Below are positions 25,079 through 33,274 of a stretch of 52,765 nt of DNA, in pieces (position 1 is the stretch's first letter; each line of letters opens with the position of its first letter). Origin of the DNA: Halorubrum lipolyticum DSM 21995 (GTDB lineage Archaea; Halobacteriota; Halobacteria; Halobacteriales; Haloferacaceae). Below the pieces are notes generated by a model that was given only the letters and a program-made list of their open reading frames with translations, did not search any database and was not told the DNA's origin. Both the position numbers and the translations under genes were made by a program. Location: contig NZ_AOJG01000011.1 in assembly GCF_000337375.1 (NCBI RefSeq), positions 1 to 52,765 on the forward strand, given 5' to 3'.

Positions 25079-25531
25079 TCAGGCGCCGCTTTGGGACCCG
25101 TCGTCGAACCGGACCGAGTCCTGCGAGCGCCCCGCCTCGTCGATCACCTCGTCGGAGACGACGATCGGACAGTCGATCCGAACGGCGAGCGCGAGCGCGT
25201 CGGAGGGACGCGCGTCGAAGACGAACCGCTCCGGCTCGCCGTCCTCGTACCGCTCGGCGTCGATCTTCGCGTAGAAGGTGCCGTCCCGGAGGTCGTCGAC
25301 GCGGACGCGATCGATCGCGCCGCCGAACTCGGTGAGGACCTCGACGAGGAGGTCGTGCGTCAGCGGTCGGTCGAACGGTTCGCCCTCGAGCGCCATCCCG
25401 ATCGACTGCGCCTGATCGGCGCTGACGAAGATCGGGACGTACTCGTCGCGCGCGGAGAGGATGACCGCCGGCACGTCGCCGCCGGGTGCGGAGCCCGCTC
25501 CGACCCCGACGACCTCGGCTTCGTGTTCCAT
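25079..25531 (-). CDS. Bifunctional nuclease domain protein (DUF151)
   Basis: 150 residues. VILSARDEYVPIFVSADQAQSIGMALEGEPFDRPLTHDLLVEVLTEFGGAIDRVRVDDLRDGTFYAKI and RPSDALALAVRIDCPIVVSDEVIDEAG match the DUF151/BFN family, for which RNase and DNase activity has been reported in plants. The start at 25531 (MEHEAEVVGVG) is chosen because an upstream in-frame GTG adds 37 residues unlike the family. Role in archaea unknown. Confidence 0.88.
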   Translation of the reverse strand: MEHEAEVVGVGAGSAPGGDVPAVILSARDEYVPIFVSADQAQSIGMALEGEPFDRPLTHDLLVEVLTEFGGAIDRVRVDDLRDGTFYAKIDAERYEDGEPERFVFDARPSDALALAVRIDCPIVVSDEVIDEAGRSQDSVRFDDGSQSGA

Positions 25532-25608
25532 ACCGGACCGTGGCGTCGGCGGCATGAATAGCTGTCCCACGCGATCGCTGGGGGCGGCGTCTCGGAGGTC
25601 GATCCCGT

Positions 25609-26310
25609 TCACCCGCCCGCGCTCCGATACCAGTACGCCCACGCGACCGTGAACACGAGCGCGGCGCCGAGGAAGAAGACGACGCCGGGCTCGAGCGCGG
25701 AGACGGCGTAGTCGGCGAGGGGGTCGACGACGTACTCGACCGTCCCGTCGATCGCCTCCCCACTCCCGTCGGCGCCGTCGGCTCCGGCCGAGCCCCCGTC
25801 GCTCGCGGCGTCCTCGGTGGCGGCGCCCGCGTCCCCACCGCCGGTCGTGGTCGTCACGCGCGCCGTCGGGTCCGCCACCGAGAGCAGCCGCTGGGCCACG
25901 ACGGCGGCCAGCCCGATGACCCCGTAGCCGCCGAGCAGCCGCATCAGCGCCGACTTGATCCCGCCCGACTCCTCCGAGCCGCCGGCGAACAGCACGAGCG
26001 GCTCGTCGGCGGCCGCGTACACGTCCATCTCCCGGCCCTTCTCGGAGTAGGTCGTGTCGACCACGTCGACGAGGTCGGCCCCGTCGAGCTTCGAGAGGTG
26101 GTACTGGACGTTCTGGAGCGAGGTGTCGACGGCGTCGGCGAGCTCCGATTTGGTCGCCGGCTCGTCGTGGAGCCGCGTGAGGATCTCGCGGGCGGTCTCG
26201 GAACCGAGCGCGGCGATGAGCTCGTCGGCGTCGTCGTCGTCGACGCCGACCACCCGCGGCTCTCTGTCTTCGGGGGTCGCGTCGGGGAGGGAGGGCAACA
26301 GCCGCGACAT
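25609..26310 (-). CDS. Winged-helix regulator with C-terminal membrane anchors
   Basis: 233 residues. Residues about 28-110 form an ArsR-like winged helix: ELIAALGSETAREILTRLHDEPATKSELADAVDTSLQNVQYHLSKLDGADLVDVVDTTYSEKGREMDVYAAA. Two hydrophobic helices follow, LLGGYGVIGLAAVVAQRLLSV and EPGVVFFLGAALVFTVAWAYWY, separated by an acidic low-complexity linker of about 65 residues. It is therefore probably a membrane-tethered DNA-binding protein. The promoter carries a short palindrome (26336-26345). It is divergent from the TraB gene, a possible target. Confidence 0.85.
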   Translation of the reverse strand: MSRLLPSLPDATPEDREPRVVGVDDDDADELIAALGSETAREILTRLHDEPATKSELADAVDTSLQNVQYHLSKLDGADLVDVVDTTYSEKGREMDVYAAADEPLVLFAGGSEESGGIKSALMRLLGGYGVIGLAAVVAQRLLSVADPTARVTTTTGGGDAGAATEDAASDGGSAGADGADGSGEAIDGTVEYVVDPLADYAVSALEPGVVFFLGAALVFTVAWAYWYRSAGG

Positions 26311-26335
26311 ACCAGCCCCTCCGCCCCGTGAGAAT

Positions 26336-26345
26336 ACAAATTTGT
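26336..26345. promoter_or_regulatory. Palindrome in the divergent promoter region
   Basis: ACAAATTTGT is a perfect 10-bp palindrome, 26-35 bases before the ATG of the winged-helix gene on the minus strand. It is the only AT-rich segment of this intergenic region and overlaps that gene's likely TATA box, so it may be both promoter and self-regulatory operator. Confidence 0.45.
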
Positions 26346-26418
26346 TGGATCCCCGAGGCGCCGACGCGCGCTCACCGACTCACAAACCCTAAACGCGGCG
26401 ACGGAGTACGTCGTGGCA

Positions 26419-28230
26419 ATGACAGAGACGCCAGGGGGATCCGACGGCGCGTCCCCGCCCCCGACGGCGGGCGACTCGGCGCCGACGGAGAGCGACCCGG
26501 CGGCCGCCGGCGGCGAGGGTACCCCTGCGAGCGGCGCGGTCGGAGCGCCTCCCGACGACGACGAGTCCGGCTCGGTGACCGTGGTCGGAACCGCGCACGT
26601 CTCCGAGCGGTCGGTCGACGAGGTCGAGGAGACGATCGAGCGCGAGCGACCCGACGTGGTCGCCGTCGAGCTCGACGAGGGGCGATACCGGCAGATGAAC
26701 GGCGAGAGCCCCGACGACCTCGACGCGGGCGACCTGCTGCGGGGGAACACCGTCTTCCAGTTCCTCGCGTACTGGATGCTCTCGTACGTCCAGACTCAGC
26801 TCGGCGACCGCTTCGACATCGAGCCGGGCGCCGACATGCGCGCCGCCATCGACGTCGCCGAGGGGCTCGGCATCGACGTGGCGTTAGTCGACCGGGACAT
26901 CCAGACGACGATCCAACGCTTCTGGGCCCGGATGTCGGTCACGGAGAAGCTTCGCATGGTCGGCGGGCTCGCGTTCGGCGTCACCGACTCCCGCGTGGTG
27001 GGGGTGTTGGTCGGGCTGTTCGTCGGGATCCTCGCCGGCCCGGTGATCGGGCTCTTCGGCGGCAGCGTCGGGGTCACCGACGCCATGTTGACGAGCGTCA
27101 CCGGCGGGGTGCTCGCCGCGGTCGCGGTCGCCATCGCGGTCGATCAGGTCGGGAAAGTCGCGCTCTCGCCCGACGGCCGCCTCTACGCCGCGGCGATACT
27201 GGGCGTCGCGTCCGGGATCACCGCCGCCGCGGTCGGCGCGCTCGACGGGATCGTCGCGACGTACCTCGGCGGGTTCACCGTGCGCGCGGTCGGGAGCCTC
27301 GGGCTCGGGATCTCGCTCGGCCTGACCCTCGGCGTGCTCGCGTCGCTCGCGATGAGCGTCCTCGGGCGGGGCGCAGGCGAGCCCGAACACGGCGGGATCG
27401 AAGAGCTGGGGATGGAGGACCTGACCGACACCGACGTGGTGACGATGATGATGGAGGAGTTCCGGCAGTTCTCCCCGGGCGGCGCCGAGGCGCTCATCGA
27501 CGAGCGCGACGCCTTCATCGCCCACCGGCTCGTCGCCCTCCGCGAGGCCGGCCACGACGTGGTCGCCGTCGTCGGCGCGGGCCACCGCGCGGGGATCGAG
27601 GGGTACCTCGCGGACCCCGCGTCGCTCCCGCCGATGGAGAGTCTCGTCGGGAAGGAGCGCGGGCGCGGGCTCCCGTGGAAGAAGGCGATCGGGTACGCGA
27701 TCACCGTCGGCTTCGTCGGCTTCTTCGTCCTGCTCGCGCTCGCCGGGGTGGAGAACGCGTTCCTCTTCCGGCTGTTCGGCGCGTGGTTCCTGATCAACGG
27801 CGCGTTCGCGTTCGCGTTCGCGAAGGTCGCCGGCGCGCGCTGGACCTCCGCCGGGGTCGGCGGCGCAGTCGCGTGGATGACCTCGATCAACCCGGTGCTC
27901 GCGCCCGGCTGGTTCACCGGGTACGTCGAGCTCCGGAGCCTGACGGTGAACGTCGGCGACATCGGCCGGCTCAACGAGCTGCTCTCCGACGAGACGCTGT
28001 CGCCGTCGGCCCTCGTCTCCTCGATGCTCGACGTGCCCCTGTTCAAGCTCATCGTCGTCGTCGCGATGACGAACATCGGTAGCATCGTCGCGAGCTTCCT
28101 GTTCGCGGTGTACGTCATCCCGGCGATGTTCGGCGACGTGGGCGGCGTCGACGAGGTTGGGCGACTCATGATCGAGGGCGCACGCACCGGCGCGGAGCTG
28201 GTGCGGAGCGCGGTCACGGGGGGACGATGA
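26419..28230 (+). CDS. TraB/PrgY-family membrane protein
   Basis: 603 residues. An acidic disordered N terminus (about 1-50) leads into the TraB domain: VTVVGTAHVSERSVDEVEETIERERPDVVAVELDEGRYRQMNG, and later AHRLVALREAGHDVVAVVGAGHRAGIEGYL with conserved GxxH. At least six to eight hydrophobic helices follow in two groups, about residues 195-320 and 420-590. Bacterial relatives inhibit pheromone or degrade peptides; the archaeal function is unknown. ATG at 26419 is favoured over GTG at 26413. The stop overlaps the M50 protease gene, which suggests a joint role in the membrane. Confidence 0.9.
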   Translation: MTETPGGSDGASPPPTAGDSAPTESDPAAAGGEGTPASGAVGAPPDDDESGSVTVVGTAHVSERSVDEVEETIERERPDVVAVELDEGRYRQMNGESPDDLDAGDLLRGNTVFQFLAYWMLSYVQTQLGDRFDIEPGADMRAAIDVAEGLGIDVALVDRDIQTTIQRFWARMSVTEKLRMVGGLAFGVTDSRVVGVLVGLFVGILAGPVIGLFGGSVGVTDAMLTSVTGGVLAAVAVAIAVDQVGKVALSPDGRLYAAAILGVASGITAAAVGALDGIVATYLGGFTVRAVGSLGLGISLGLTLGVLASLAMSVLGRGAGEPEHGGIEELGMEDLTDTDVVTMMMEEFRQFSPGGAEALIDERDAFIAHRLVALREAGHDVVAVVGAGHRAGIEGYLADPASLPPMESLVGKERGRGLPWKKAIGYAITVGFVGFFVLLALAGVENAFLFRLFGAWFLINGAFAFAFAKVAGARWTSAGVGGAVAWMTSINPVLAPGWFTGYVELRSLTVNVGDIGRLNELLSDETLSPSALVSSMLDVPLFKLIVVVAMTNIGSIVASFLFAVYVIPAMFGDVGGVDEVGRLMIEGARTGAELVRSAVTGGR

Positions 28231-28892
28231 GCGCCCTCCAGGGCCGCCGGATCGCCGGCCTCTACTTCAGCGGGACCGAGCTCCGCGACCTGCTGGTCGC
28301 GTGGCTCGCGCTCGGCGTCGCGTTCACGTTCTTCTTCGTGAACGGCACCGCGGGCTTCGACCGGCTGCTCGCGGCGGGGGTCGTCCCGCCGCTGCTGGTC
28401 GGCCTGCTCACCGCGGGCGTCGCGTTCCTCCTCCACGAGATCGCCCACAAGGTCGTCGCGGTCCACTACGATCAGGTCGCCGAGTTCCGCGCGGACAACG
28501 GGATGCTGTTCCTGGCCGTGATGAGCTCCCTTTTGGGCTTCATCTTCGCCGCGCCGGGCGCCGTCCACCACCGCGGCCGGCTGACGCCCCGCGAGCACGG
28601 CCACATCGCGCTGGCCGGCCCGGTCGTCAACCTCCTGCTCACGCTCGCGTTCCTCCCGGTGCTCCTGCTCGGCCCCGTCGTCGGGAGCCCCGTGATCACC
28701 CTGATCGGCTCGCGCGGGATCGCGATCAACGTCTTCCTCGCGGCCTTCAACCTGATCCCGTACGGCCCCCTCGACGGGAAGACAGTCATGGGGTGGAGCA
28801 AGCCGGTGTGGGCCGGCTTCTTCGCCCTGTCCGTCCTGCTCACGGTCGGGCTCGTCTTCGTCGGCGGGCTCGGCTTCGACGGTCCGTTCTGA
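28227..28892 (+). CDS. Site-2-protease-like intramembrane metalloprotease (M50)
   Basis: 221 residues with about six hydrophobic segments. AFLLHEIAHKVVA contains the zinc-binding HExxH, and NLIPYGPLDGKTVM contains the LDG motif that supplies the third zinc ligand; both lie within predicted helices, as in M50 peptidases. The GHIALAGPVVNLLL segment is also typical. Such enzymes cut transmembrane substrates, for example membrane-bound regulators. It starts inside the stop codon of the TraB-family gene (ATGA). Confidence 0.92.
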   Translation: MSALQGRRIAGLYFSGTELRDLLVAWLALGVAFTFFFVNGTAGFDRLLAAGVVPPLLVGLLTAGVAFLLHEIAHKVVAVHYDQVAEFRADNGMLFLAVMSSLLGFIFAAPGAVHHRGRLTPREHGHIALAGPVVNLLLTLAFLPVLLLGPVVGSPVITLIGSRGIAINVFLAAFNLIPYGPLDGKTVMGWSKPVWAGFFALSVLLTVGLVFVGGLGFDGPF

Positions 28893-28975
28893 GGCGGGCG
28901 GTGTCGCGACGGAGCGGGCCCGACCGCCTCCGCGGGAACGGTGCGCTTTTGCTCCGCGGGCGTCCCTCGACACAC

Positions 28976-30016
28976 ATGACCGAGGGCGACGGCGGAGACG
29001 ACGGCGACGCGAGCGCGGGGGACGAGGAACCGACGAGCGACGACGGCGACGAACTCACCTACGCCGACGCCGGCGTCGACATCGACGCCAGCGAGGCCGC
29101 CACCGCGGCGCTGATCGGGGCGGTGGGCGAGGGCGAGGGCGACTACGCCGGCCTGCTCGACATCGGCGACCGCTACCTCGCGCTGGCGACCGACGGCGTC
29201 GGGACCAAGCTCCTCGTCGCCGAGGCGCTCGGCGACTACTCGACCGTCGGGATCGACTGCATCGCGATGAACGTCAACGACCTCGTCGCCGCCGGCGTCC
29301 GCCCGGTCGCGTTCGTCGACTACCTCGCGGTCGACGAGCCGGACGAGCGCTTCGCCGAGCAGGTCGGCGAGGGGCTCGCGCGCGGCGCCGAACTCGCCGA
29401 CATGGAGCTCGTCGGCGGCGAGACCGCGGTGATGCCCGACGTGATCCGCGGGCTCGACCTGGCGGGGACCTGTGCCGGGCTCGCCGCGAAAGAGGCGGTC
29501 TTCGACGGCGCGGCGCGCCCGGGCGACGCGCTGGTCGGGTGGGAGTCGTCGGGGATCCACTCGAACGGGCTCACCCTCGCGCGCGAGGCCGCGACCCGCG
29601 AGCACGCGTACGCCGACCCGTGTCCGTTCGAGGGGTACGAGACGGTCGGCGAGGCCCTCCTGGAGCCGACCCGGATCTACACCGACCTGCTCGACCCGAT
29701 GCGCGAGCACGGCGTGCGCGGCGCGGCCCACGTCACCGGCGGCGGGTGGACCAACCTGACGCGGCTCGGCGCGAACCGGTACGTCGTCGAGGACGCGTTC
29801 GACCCGCAGCCCGTCTTCGAGTTCGTGCAGTCCGAGGGGAGCGTCTCCGACGAGGAGATGCACCGGACGTTCAACATGGGGACGGGGTTCGTCGCGGCGC
29901 TCGACCCCGACGACGCCGCGTCGCTGGCTGATGAGACGGACGGGCGCGTGATCGGACGGGTTGAGGAGGGGGAGGGCGACGAAGGGAGCGTCGCGATCCG
30001 CGGATTAGAGTTATAA
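28976..30016 (+). CDS. purM: Phosphoribosylformylglycinamidine cyclo-ligase
   Basis: Fifth step of purine synthesis: ATP-dependent closure of FGAM to AIR. 346 residues with an acidic N terminus, then LTYADAGVDIDASEAATAALI, ALATDGVGTKLLVAEALGDYSTVGIDCIAMNVNDLVAAGVRPVAFVDYLA and VGGETAVMPDVIRGLDLAGTCAG, the ATP-binding and dimer motifs of PurM. GGGWTNLTRL and FNMGTGFVAAL near the C terminus are also characteristic. The ATG at 28976 follows a GCGCTTTTGCTCC promoter-like stretch about 30 bases earlier. Monocistronic by appearance. Confidence 0.96.
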   Translation: MTEGDGGDDGDASAGDEEPTSDDGDELTYADAGVDIDASEAATAALIGAVGEGEGDYAGLLDIGDRYLALATDGVGTKLLVAEALGDYSTVGIDCIAMNVNDLVAAGVRPVAFVDYLAVDEPDERFAEQVGEGLARGAELADMELVGGETAVMPDVIRGLDLAGTCAGLAAKEAVFDGAARPGDALVGWESSGIHSNGLTLAREAATREHAYADPCPFEGYETVGEALLEPTRIYTDLLDPMREHGVRGAAHVTGGGWTNLTRLGANRYVVEDAFDPQPVFEFVQSEGSVSDEEMHRTFNMGTGFVAALDPDDAASLADETDGRVIGRVEEGEGDEGSVAIRGLEL

Positions 30017-30409
30017 ATGGTTGCTGTCGATCGCGCTCTCGATCGCTTATAAACCCGGAACTTCGGCTCGACGGCGAACACTTCTAAAGCCTCAGTCGCT
30101 CACTTATAAATCGTTGATCCCGAATCGACGGTGAACACCTCCAAAGCCCCAGCCGTGCTCGTCTCCCACAGCTCGCTGTGGTCCTCAGTCGCTCGCGATG
30201 CTCGCTCCCTGCGGTCCTTGCGTCGCTGGGGTTCGCCGAGCACGGCTGCCCCTTTGAGTCCCACCCGGCCGCACCGCACAGCCTCACGCCTCCCCAGCCT
30301 CGTCGCTCACTCGGGGCTCCCTCCGGTCGCCCGCGTCGTTCGCGACTCCCTCGCGTGTGCTCCTCGCGCCCTTCGGGCGCTCGGAGGCGCGCGCCACCGC
30401 ACCGTTTAT
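30017..30409. other. Intergenic region filled by repeats
   Basis: These 393 bases lie between purM and a minus-strand gene. No coding sequence can be supported. The interval has several TTATAAA tails (about 30012, 30047, 30104, 30411), a diverged repeat core at 30073-30092 and the long element at 30133-30417. The repeated TATA-like motifs could promote transcription of the element itself. Confidence 0.7.
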
Positions 30410-30417
30410 TTATAAAG
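30133..30417 (+). repeat. Interspersed GC-rich repeat, copy 2 (with nested stem-loop)
   Basis: Same block order as copy 1: GAACACCTCCAAAGCCCC, then CTCACGCCTCCCCAGCCTCG, CGCGTCGTTCGCGACTCCCT, the hairpin GCGCCC-TTC-GGGCGC (30366-30380), GGCGCGCGCCACCGCACCG and a TTTATAAAG tail. Between the first two blocks it holds about 100 extra bases bounded by a 12-bp perfect inverted repeat. It overlaps the stop codon of the minus-strand gene at 30410 by only its AT-rich tail. Confidence 0.78.
30150..30248. repeat. Nested segment with 12-bp terminal inverted repeats
   Basis: CAGCCGTGCTCG (30150-30161) and CGAGCACGGCTG (30237-30248) are perfect inverted repeats. Inside is a second hairpin, CCACAGC-TC-GCTGTGG (30166-30181). 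Copy 1 of the surrounding repeat lacks this segment, so it is either an insertion here or a deletion there. It is too short to code for a transposase; it may be a miniature element or part of a folded RNA. Confidence 0.65.
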
Positions 30418-30706
30418 AGTCGTCGCCGTTTCGCGCGGCTTCGACGCGGTCCGCCGTCGACTCCAGCGCCTCGGCGAGGGTCCGCGCCTGCGCGGGCGAG
30501 AGGTCGATCTCGTCGGCGTGGGCGGTGAGGTCGTCGATCGCGGTGTTGTCGAGTTCGACTTCCAGCGTGACGTGTTCGGGGTCCTCGCGCGGCGCGGTGA
30601 CGTTCACCACGCCGGGCGCCTCGGTCTCGAACTCGTGGCCGCGAGCGCGACCGTCGACGAGGTCGAGCGTCGTGTAGGCGTTCACGCGGAGCAGCCGATC
30701 GCTCAT
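30410..30706 (-). CDS. Small conserved haloarchaeal protein (DUF6360-like)
   Basis: 98 residues: SDRLLRVNAYTTLDLVDGRARGHEFETEAPGVVNVTAPREDPEHVTLEVELDNTAIDDLTAHADEIDLSPAQARTLAEALESTADRVEAA. Beta-rich N-terminal half and a helical C-terminal half; soluble. It resembles, from memory, the DUF6360 family, which is confined to haloarchaea. It follows the siroheme reductase by 31 bases on the same strand and is likely cotranscribed. No function is known. Confidence 0.78.
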   Translation of the reverse strand: MSDRLLRVNAYTTLDLVDGRARGHEFETEAPGVVNVTAPREDPEHVTLEVELDNTAIDDLTAHADEIDLSPAQARTLAEALESTADRVEAARNGDDSL

Positions 30707-30737
30707 CGGATCGCCTCCGGGTCCGTCGAGCGCATCG

Positions 30738-32531
30738 TCAGTCGTCCGCCGGCGGCGACGGCGCGTCCTCCATCGAGTCGTTCTCGGCGTACGGGTACCA
30801 GGTGCGCTTCGTGTTGTGCATCATCGGGTCCTCGTAGTCCGTCTCCTCGGGGTCCACGAAGGCGTCGAGTTCGTCGTCGTCGTGACGGGCGACGAACGCG
30901 CGGAACGACTCGCCCTCGTCGCGCTCGGCCGCGAAGCTCTCCACGAGGTTCGCGATCGCGCCCGGTACCTCGTCGACGGGCACGCGCTGGGTCACCCACC
31001 GGGCGAACTGGGGATTCTCGCCGAGCCCGCCGCCGAGCCCGACATCGAGCGCCTCGACCGGGTCGCCGTCCTTGCGGGTCTTCATCCCGCGCAGGCTCAC
31101 GTCGGCGATCTGCGGCTGCGCGCACGAGGCCGTACACCCGGAGAGGTGGACGTGGAACTCGTCGACGTCGGTCGGGAGGTCGACGTTGGCCTTCAGCCAG
31201 CGCGCGAACCGGACCTGCCGGTTCTTCGTCTCGACGATCGACAGCGAGCAGAACTCCGTGCCGGTACACGCGACCGAGCCGCGCATGAACGGCGAGGGGG
31301 ACGGCGAGTAGTGCTTGAGCAGCGGCTCGTCGAGGAACTCGTCGAGGGCGTCGTCGGGAACGTCGGTGACGATGACGTTCTGGCGCTGGGAGAGCCGGAC
31401 CTCGCCGGAGCCGTACTCCGCGGCGAGGTCGGCCAGATCGAGCACGTCGGTCGCGCCCATCCGACCGACGAGCACGTTCAGGCCGACGAAGTTCTCTCCG
31501 TTCTTCTGGTCGTGGACGCCGATCAGGTCGTTGCGCTCGCCCTCGCCCGCGTTGTAGGTGTACTCCTCGCGGACGTCACGCCCGGCGGATTCGAGCTCGA
31601 AGTCGACGTACTCCTCCTGGAGCGTCTCGCGGACCTCCGCTGCGCCCCACTCGTCGACGAGGAACTTCACGCGGGCGTTGTACCGGTCCTCGCGGTCGCC
31701 GTAGTCGCGGAACAGCGCGGAGAGCCCGCCCGCCACGTCGGGGACGCGCTCCGGCGGCACCCAGACGTCGATGTCGCGGGCGAACCGCGGCTCGTTGCGG
31801 GCGAGTCCGCCGCCGACCCGGACGTTGAAGCCCACGGCGTCCTCGATCTCGCCCTCGTCTCCGCCTTCGTCCCCGTCCCCGCCTCCGCCTCCGCCGACCG
31901 CCTTGTACGCGGGCTCGAACGCGAGGTCGTTGATGTCGCCCTGCCCGGAGCCGTCGGCGGAGCCGGTCACGGAGACCTTCCACTTCCGCGGGAGGTTCGA
32001 GTGGTCGTCGTTCCCCTTGAACGTCTCGTTGAGTTCGTTGATTACGGGCCAGGCGTCGATCACCTCCTGCCCGTCCTTGCCCGCGACGGGGTTCCCGACG
32101 ATGTTCCGCCACGAGTCCCCGCACGCCTGCTGAGTCGAGAGGCCGTTCTCCTCCAGTTTCTCGAAGATCGCCGGCACGTCCGACAGCTCGATCCAGTGGA
32201 GCTGAATCGACTGTCGAGTGGTGAAGTCGGCGTACGCGTCGCCGAAGATCGGGTTCGTGCCGGGGCCGCGGGCGTACTCGTCGGCGATCTCGCCGACGGT
32301 CCGGAGCTGTCCCGGTTCGAGCACGCCGTTCGGTGTCCCGATCCGCATCATGAAGTACCCCTCCTGCCCGTTCCGCTGGTGGTACAGCCCCCACCACTTG
32401 AAGCGCTCGAACCACGCGTCGCGCTCGTCGTCCGGGATCGAATCGAACCCCTCCTCGGCGAACTCGAACAGGTGGTCACGGATCTCGTTCCCGTAGACCT
32501 CGGATTTCCAGTTTTCGACGTCCGTTGGCAT
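30738..32531 (-). CDS. Siroheme-containing sulfite/nitrite reductase (ferredoxin type)
   Basis: 597 residues, six-electron reduction of sulfite to sulfide or nitrite to ammonia, cytoplasmic. Two ferrodoxin-like halves are visible (FTTRQSIQLHWIELSDVPAIFEKL and VRLSQRQNVIVTDVPDDALDEFL). The four cysteines that hold the 4Fe-4S cluster and siroheme are in ACTGTEFCSL (C-x5-C) and SGCTASCAQ (C-x3-C). A Gly/Asp/Glu-rich insertion occurs at about residues 216-236. Sequence alone does not decide between sulfite and nitrite; absence of nitrate genes nearby slightly favours sulfite assimilation. Confidence 0.93.
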   Translation of the reverse strand: MPTDVENWKSEVYGNEIRDHLFEFAEEGFDSIPDDERDAWFERFKWWGLYHQRNGQEGYFMMRIGTPNGVLEPGQLRTVGEIADEYARGPGTNPIFGDAYADFTTRQSIQLHWIELSDVPAIFEKLEENGLSTQQACGDSWRNIVGNPVAGKDGQEVIDAWPVINELNETFKGNDDHSNLPRKWKVSVTGSADGSGQGDINDLAFEPAYKAVGGGGGGDGDEGGDEGEIEDAVGFNVRVGGGLARNEPRFARDIDVWVPPERVPDVAGGLSALFRDYGDREDRYNARVKFLVDEWGAAEVRETLQEEYVDFELESAGRDVREEYTYNAGEGERNDLIGVHDQKNGENFVGLNVLVGRMGATDVLDLADLAAEYGSGEVRLSQRQNVIVTDVPDDALDEFLDEPLLKHYSPSPSPFMRGSVACTGTEFCSLSIVETKNRQVRFARWLKANVDLPTDVDEFHVHLSGCTASCAQPQIADVSLRGMKTRKDGDPVEALDVGLGGGLGENPQFARWVTQRVPVDEVPGAIANLVESFAAERDEGESFRAFVARHDDDELDAFVDPEETDYEDPMMHNTKRTWYPYAENDSMEDAPSPPADD

Positions 32532-32623
32532 CGAGAGCCCCTACACGTGACGCCCCCATAGGCGACCGCGTCGAGTCAACGTTCCCCGGTGCCCCACCGA
32601 AGTGGCACGTGTTGCCGCTTTCC

Positions 32624-32938
32624 TCAGCGCCGCACGCGGCGAACCGCGGATCGGTCGATCTCGGCGAACTCGCTCCCGCGTACCCGCCCGACGGGGATCC
32701 AGCCGGTGGTTCCCGCCGCCCCGCACGCGATACACTGACCGTAGACCCGCACCTCCACGGTCGAGCCGTCGACGCCGACCGACTGGAAGTTCTCGACGAC
32801 CAGATCGGTGAGCGCGCACTCGCACAGATCCGGCGCGTCGAGGCGCCACAGTTCGCTGACACGTACTTTTCGGTCGTCGTTGACGGAGATCCACGCCCCG
32901 TCGTCGAGGACGCGCAAACGAGTGGTCACACCCCCCAT
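32624..32938 (-). CDS. Putative small zinc-binding haloarchaeal protein
   Basis: 104 residues from the ATG at 32938: TTRLRVLDDGAWISVNDDRKVRVSELWRLDAPDLCECALTDLVVENFQSVGVDGSTVEVRVYGQCIACGAAGTTGWIPVGRVRG. Four cysteines in C-x-C and C-x2-C pairs suggest a zinc site. Composition and codon use look genuine, and similar proteins exist in haloarchaea as far as I recall, but I cannot name the family. The start could be one of several nearby codons. It is divergent from the gene at 32960. Confidence 0.65.
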   Translation of the reverse strand: MGGVTTRLRVLDDGAWISVNDDRKVRVSELWRLDAPDLCECALTDLVVENFQSVGVDGSTVEVRVYGQCIACGAAGTTGWIPVGRVRGSEFAEIDRSAVRRVRR

Positions 32939-32959
32939 TCGCCCGCAGCGACCCAATGG

Positions 32960-33274
32960 GTGACGGTGGTCGCAATCGGCGACAGTTTCGATGACGCCGA
33001 ATACTCGGGAAACCGCACGACTGCGGTCCGATCTCTCGTGAAATCCGCTTCCGAACTACCGGACACGTACTCCGGTATCCGAGAGTACTGGTTCGATTTA
33101 CATGTGTGGCGGTACTTATGGCTCGGACGCGCTTACGCCCGTGTGATGACCGATTCGGTCCCTGACTCCACCGGCGATCGACCCGCTGGCCCGGTCGATA
33201 CCGGCGAGTACCGACAGCACGCATCCGCGGACGTGGCGCCCGAGCTCTTCGCCGACGACCCGGAGGGACGATGA
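32960..33274 (+). CDS. Hypothetical protein
   Basis: 104 residues from GTG at 32960 (or GTG 32966): VTVVAIGDSFDDAEYSGNRTTAVRSLVKSASELPDTYSGIREYWFDLHVWRYLWLGRAYARVMTDS, then an acidic tail. The aromatic-rich EYWFDLHVWRYLWLG helix is distinctive; no family recognised. The first half uses more A/T-ending codons than its neighbours. The stop overlaps the ATG of the next gene (33271-33274), which supports both as real. Reading frame remains open far upstream, but that part is antisense to the gene at 32624-32938. Confidence 0.55.
   Translation: MTVVAIGDSFDDAEYSGNRTTAVRSLVKSASELPDTYSGIREYWFDLHVWRYLWLGRAYARVMTDSVPDSTGDRPAGPVDTGEYRQHASADVAPELFADDPEGR

Noticed and set aside
30131..30415. 94-codon plus-strand frame in repeat copy 2
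   Set aside because: Ser/Arg/Pro-rich translation of hairpin DNA, not kept in copy 1; better explained as noncoding repeat.
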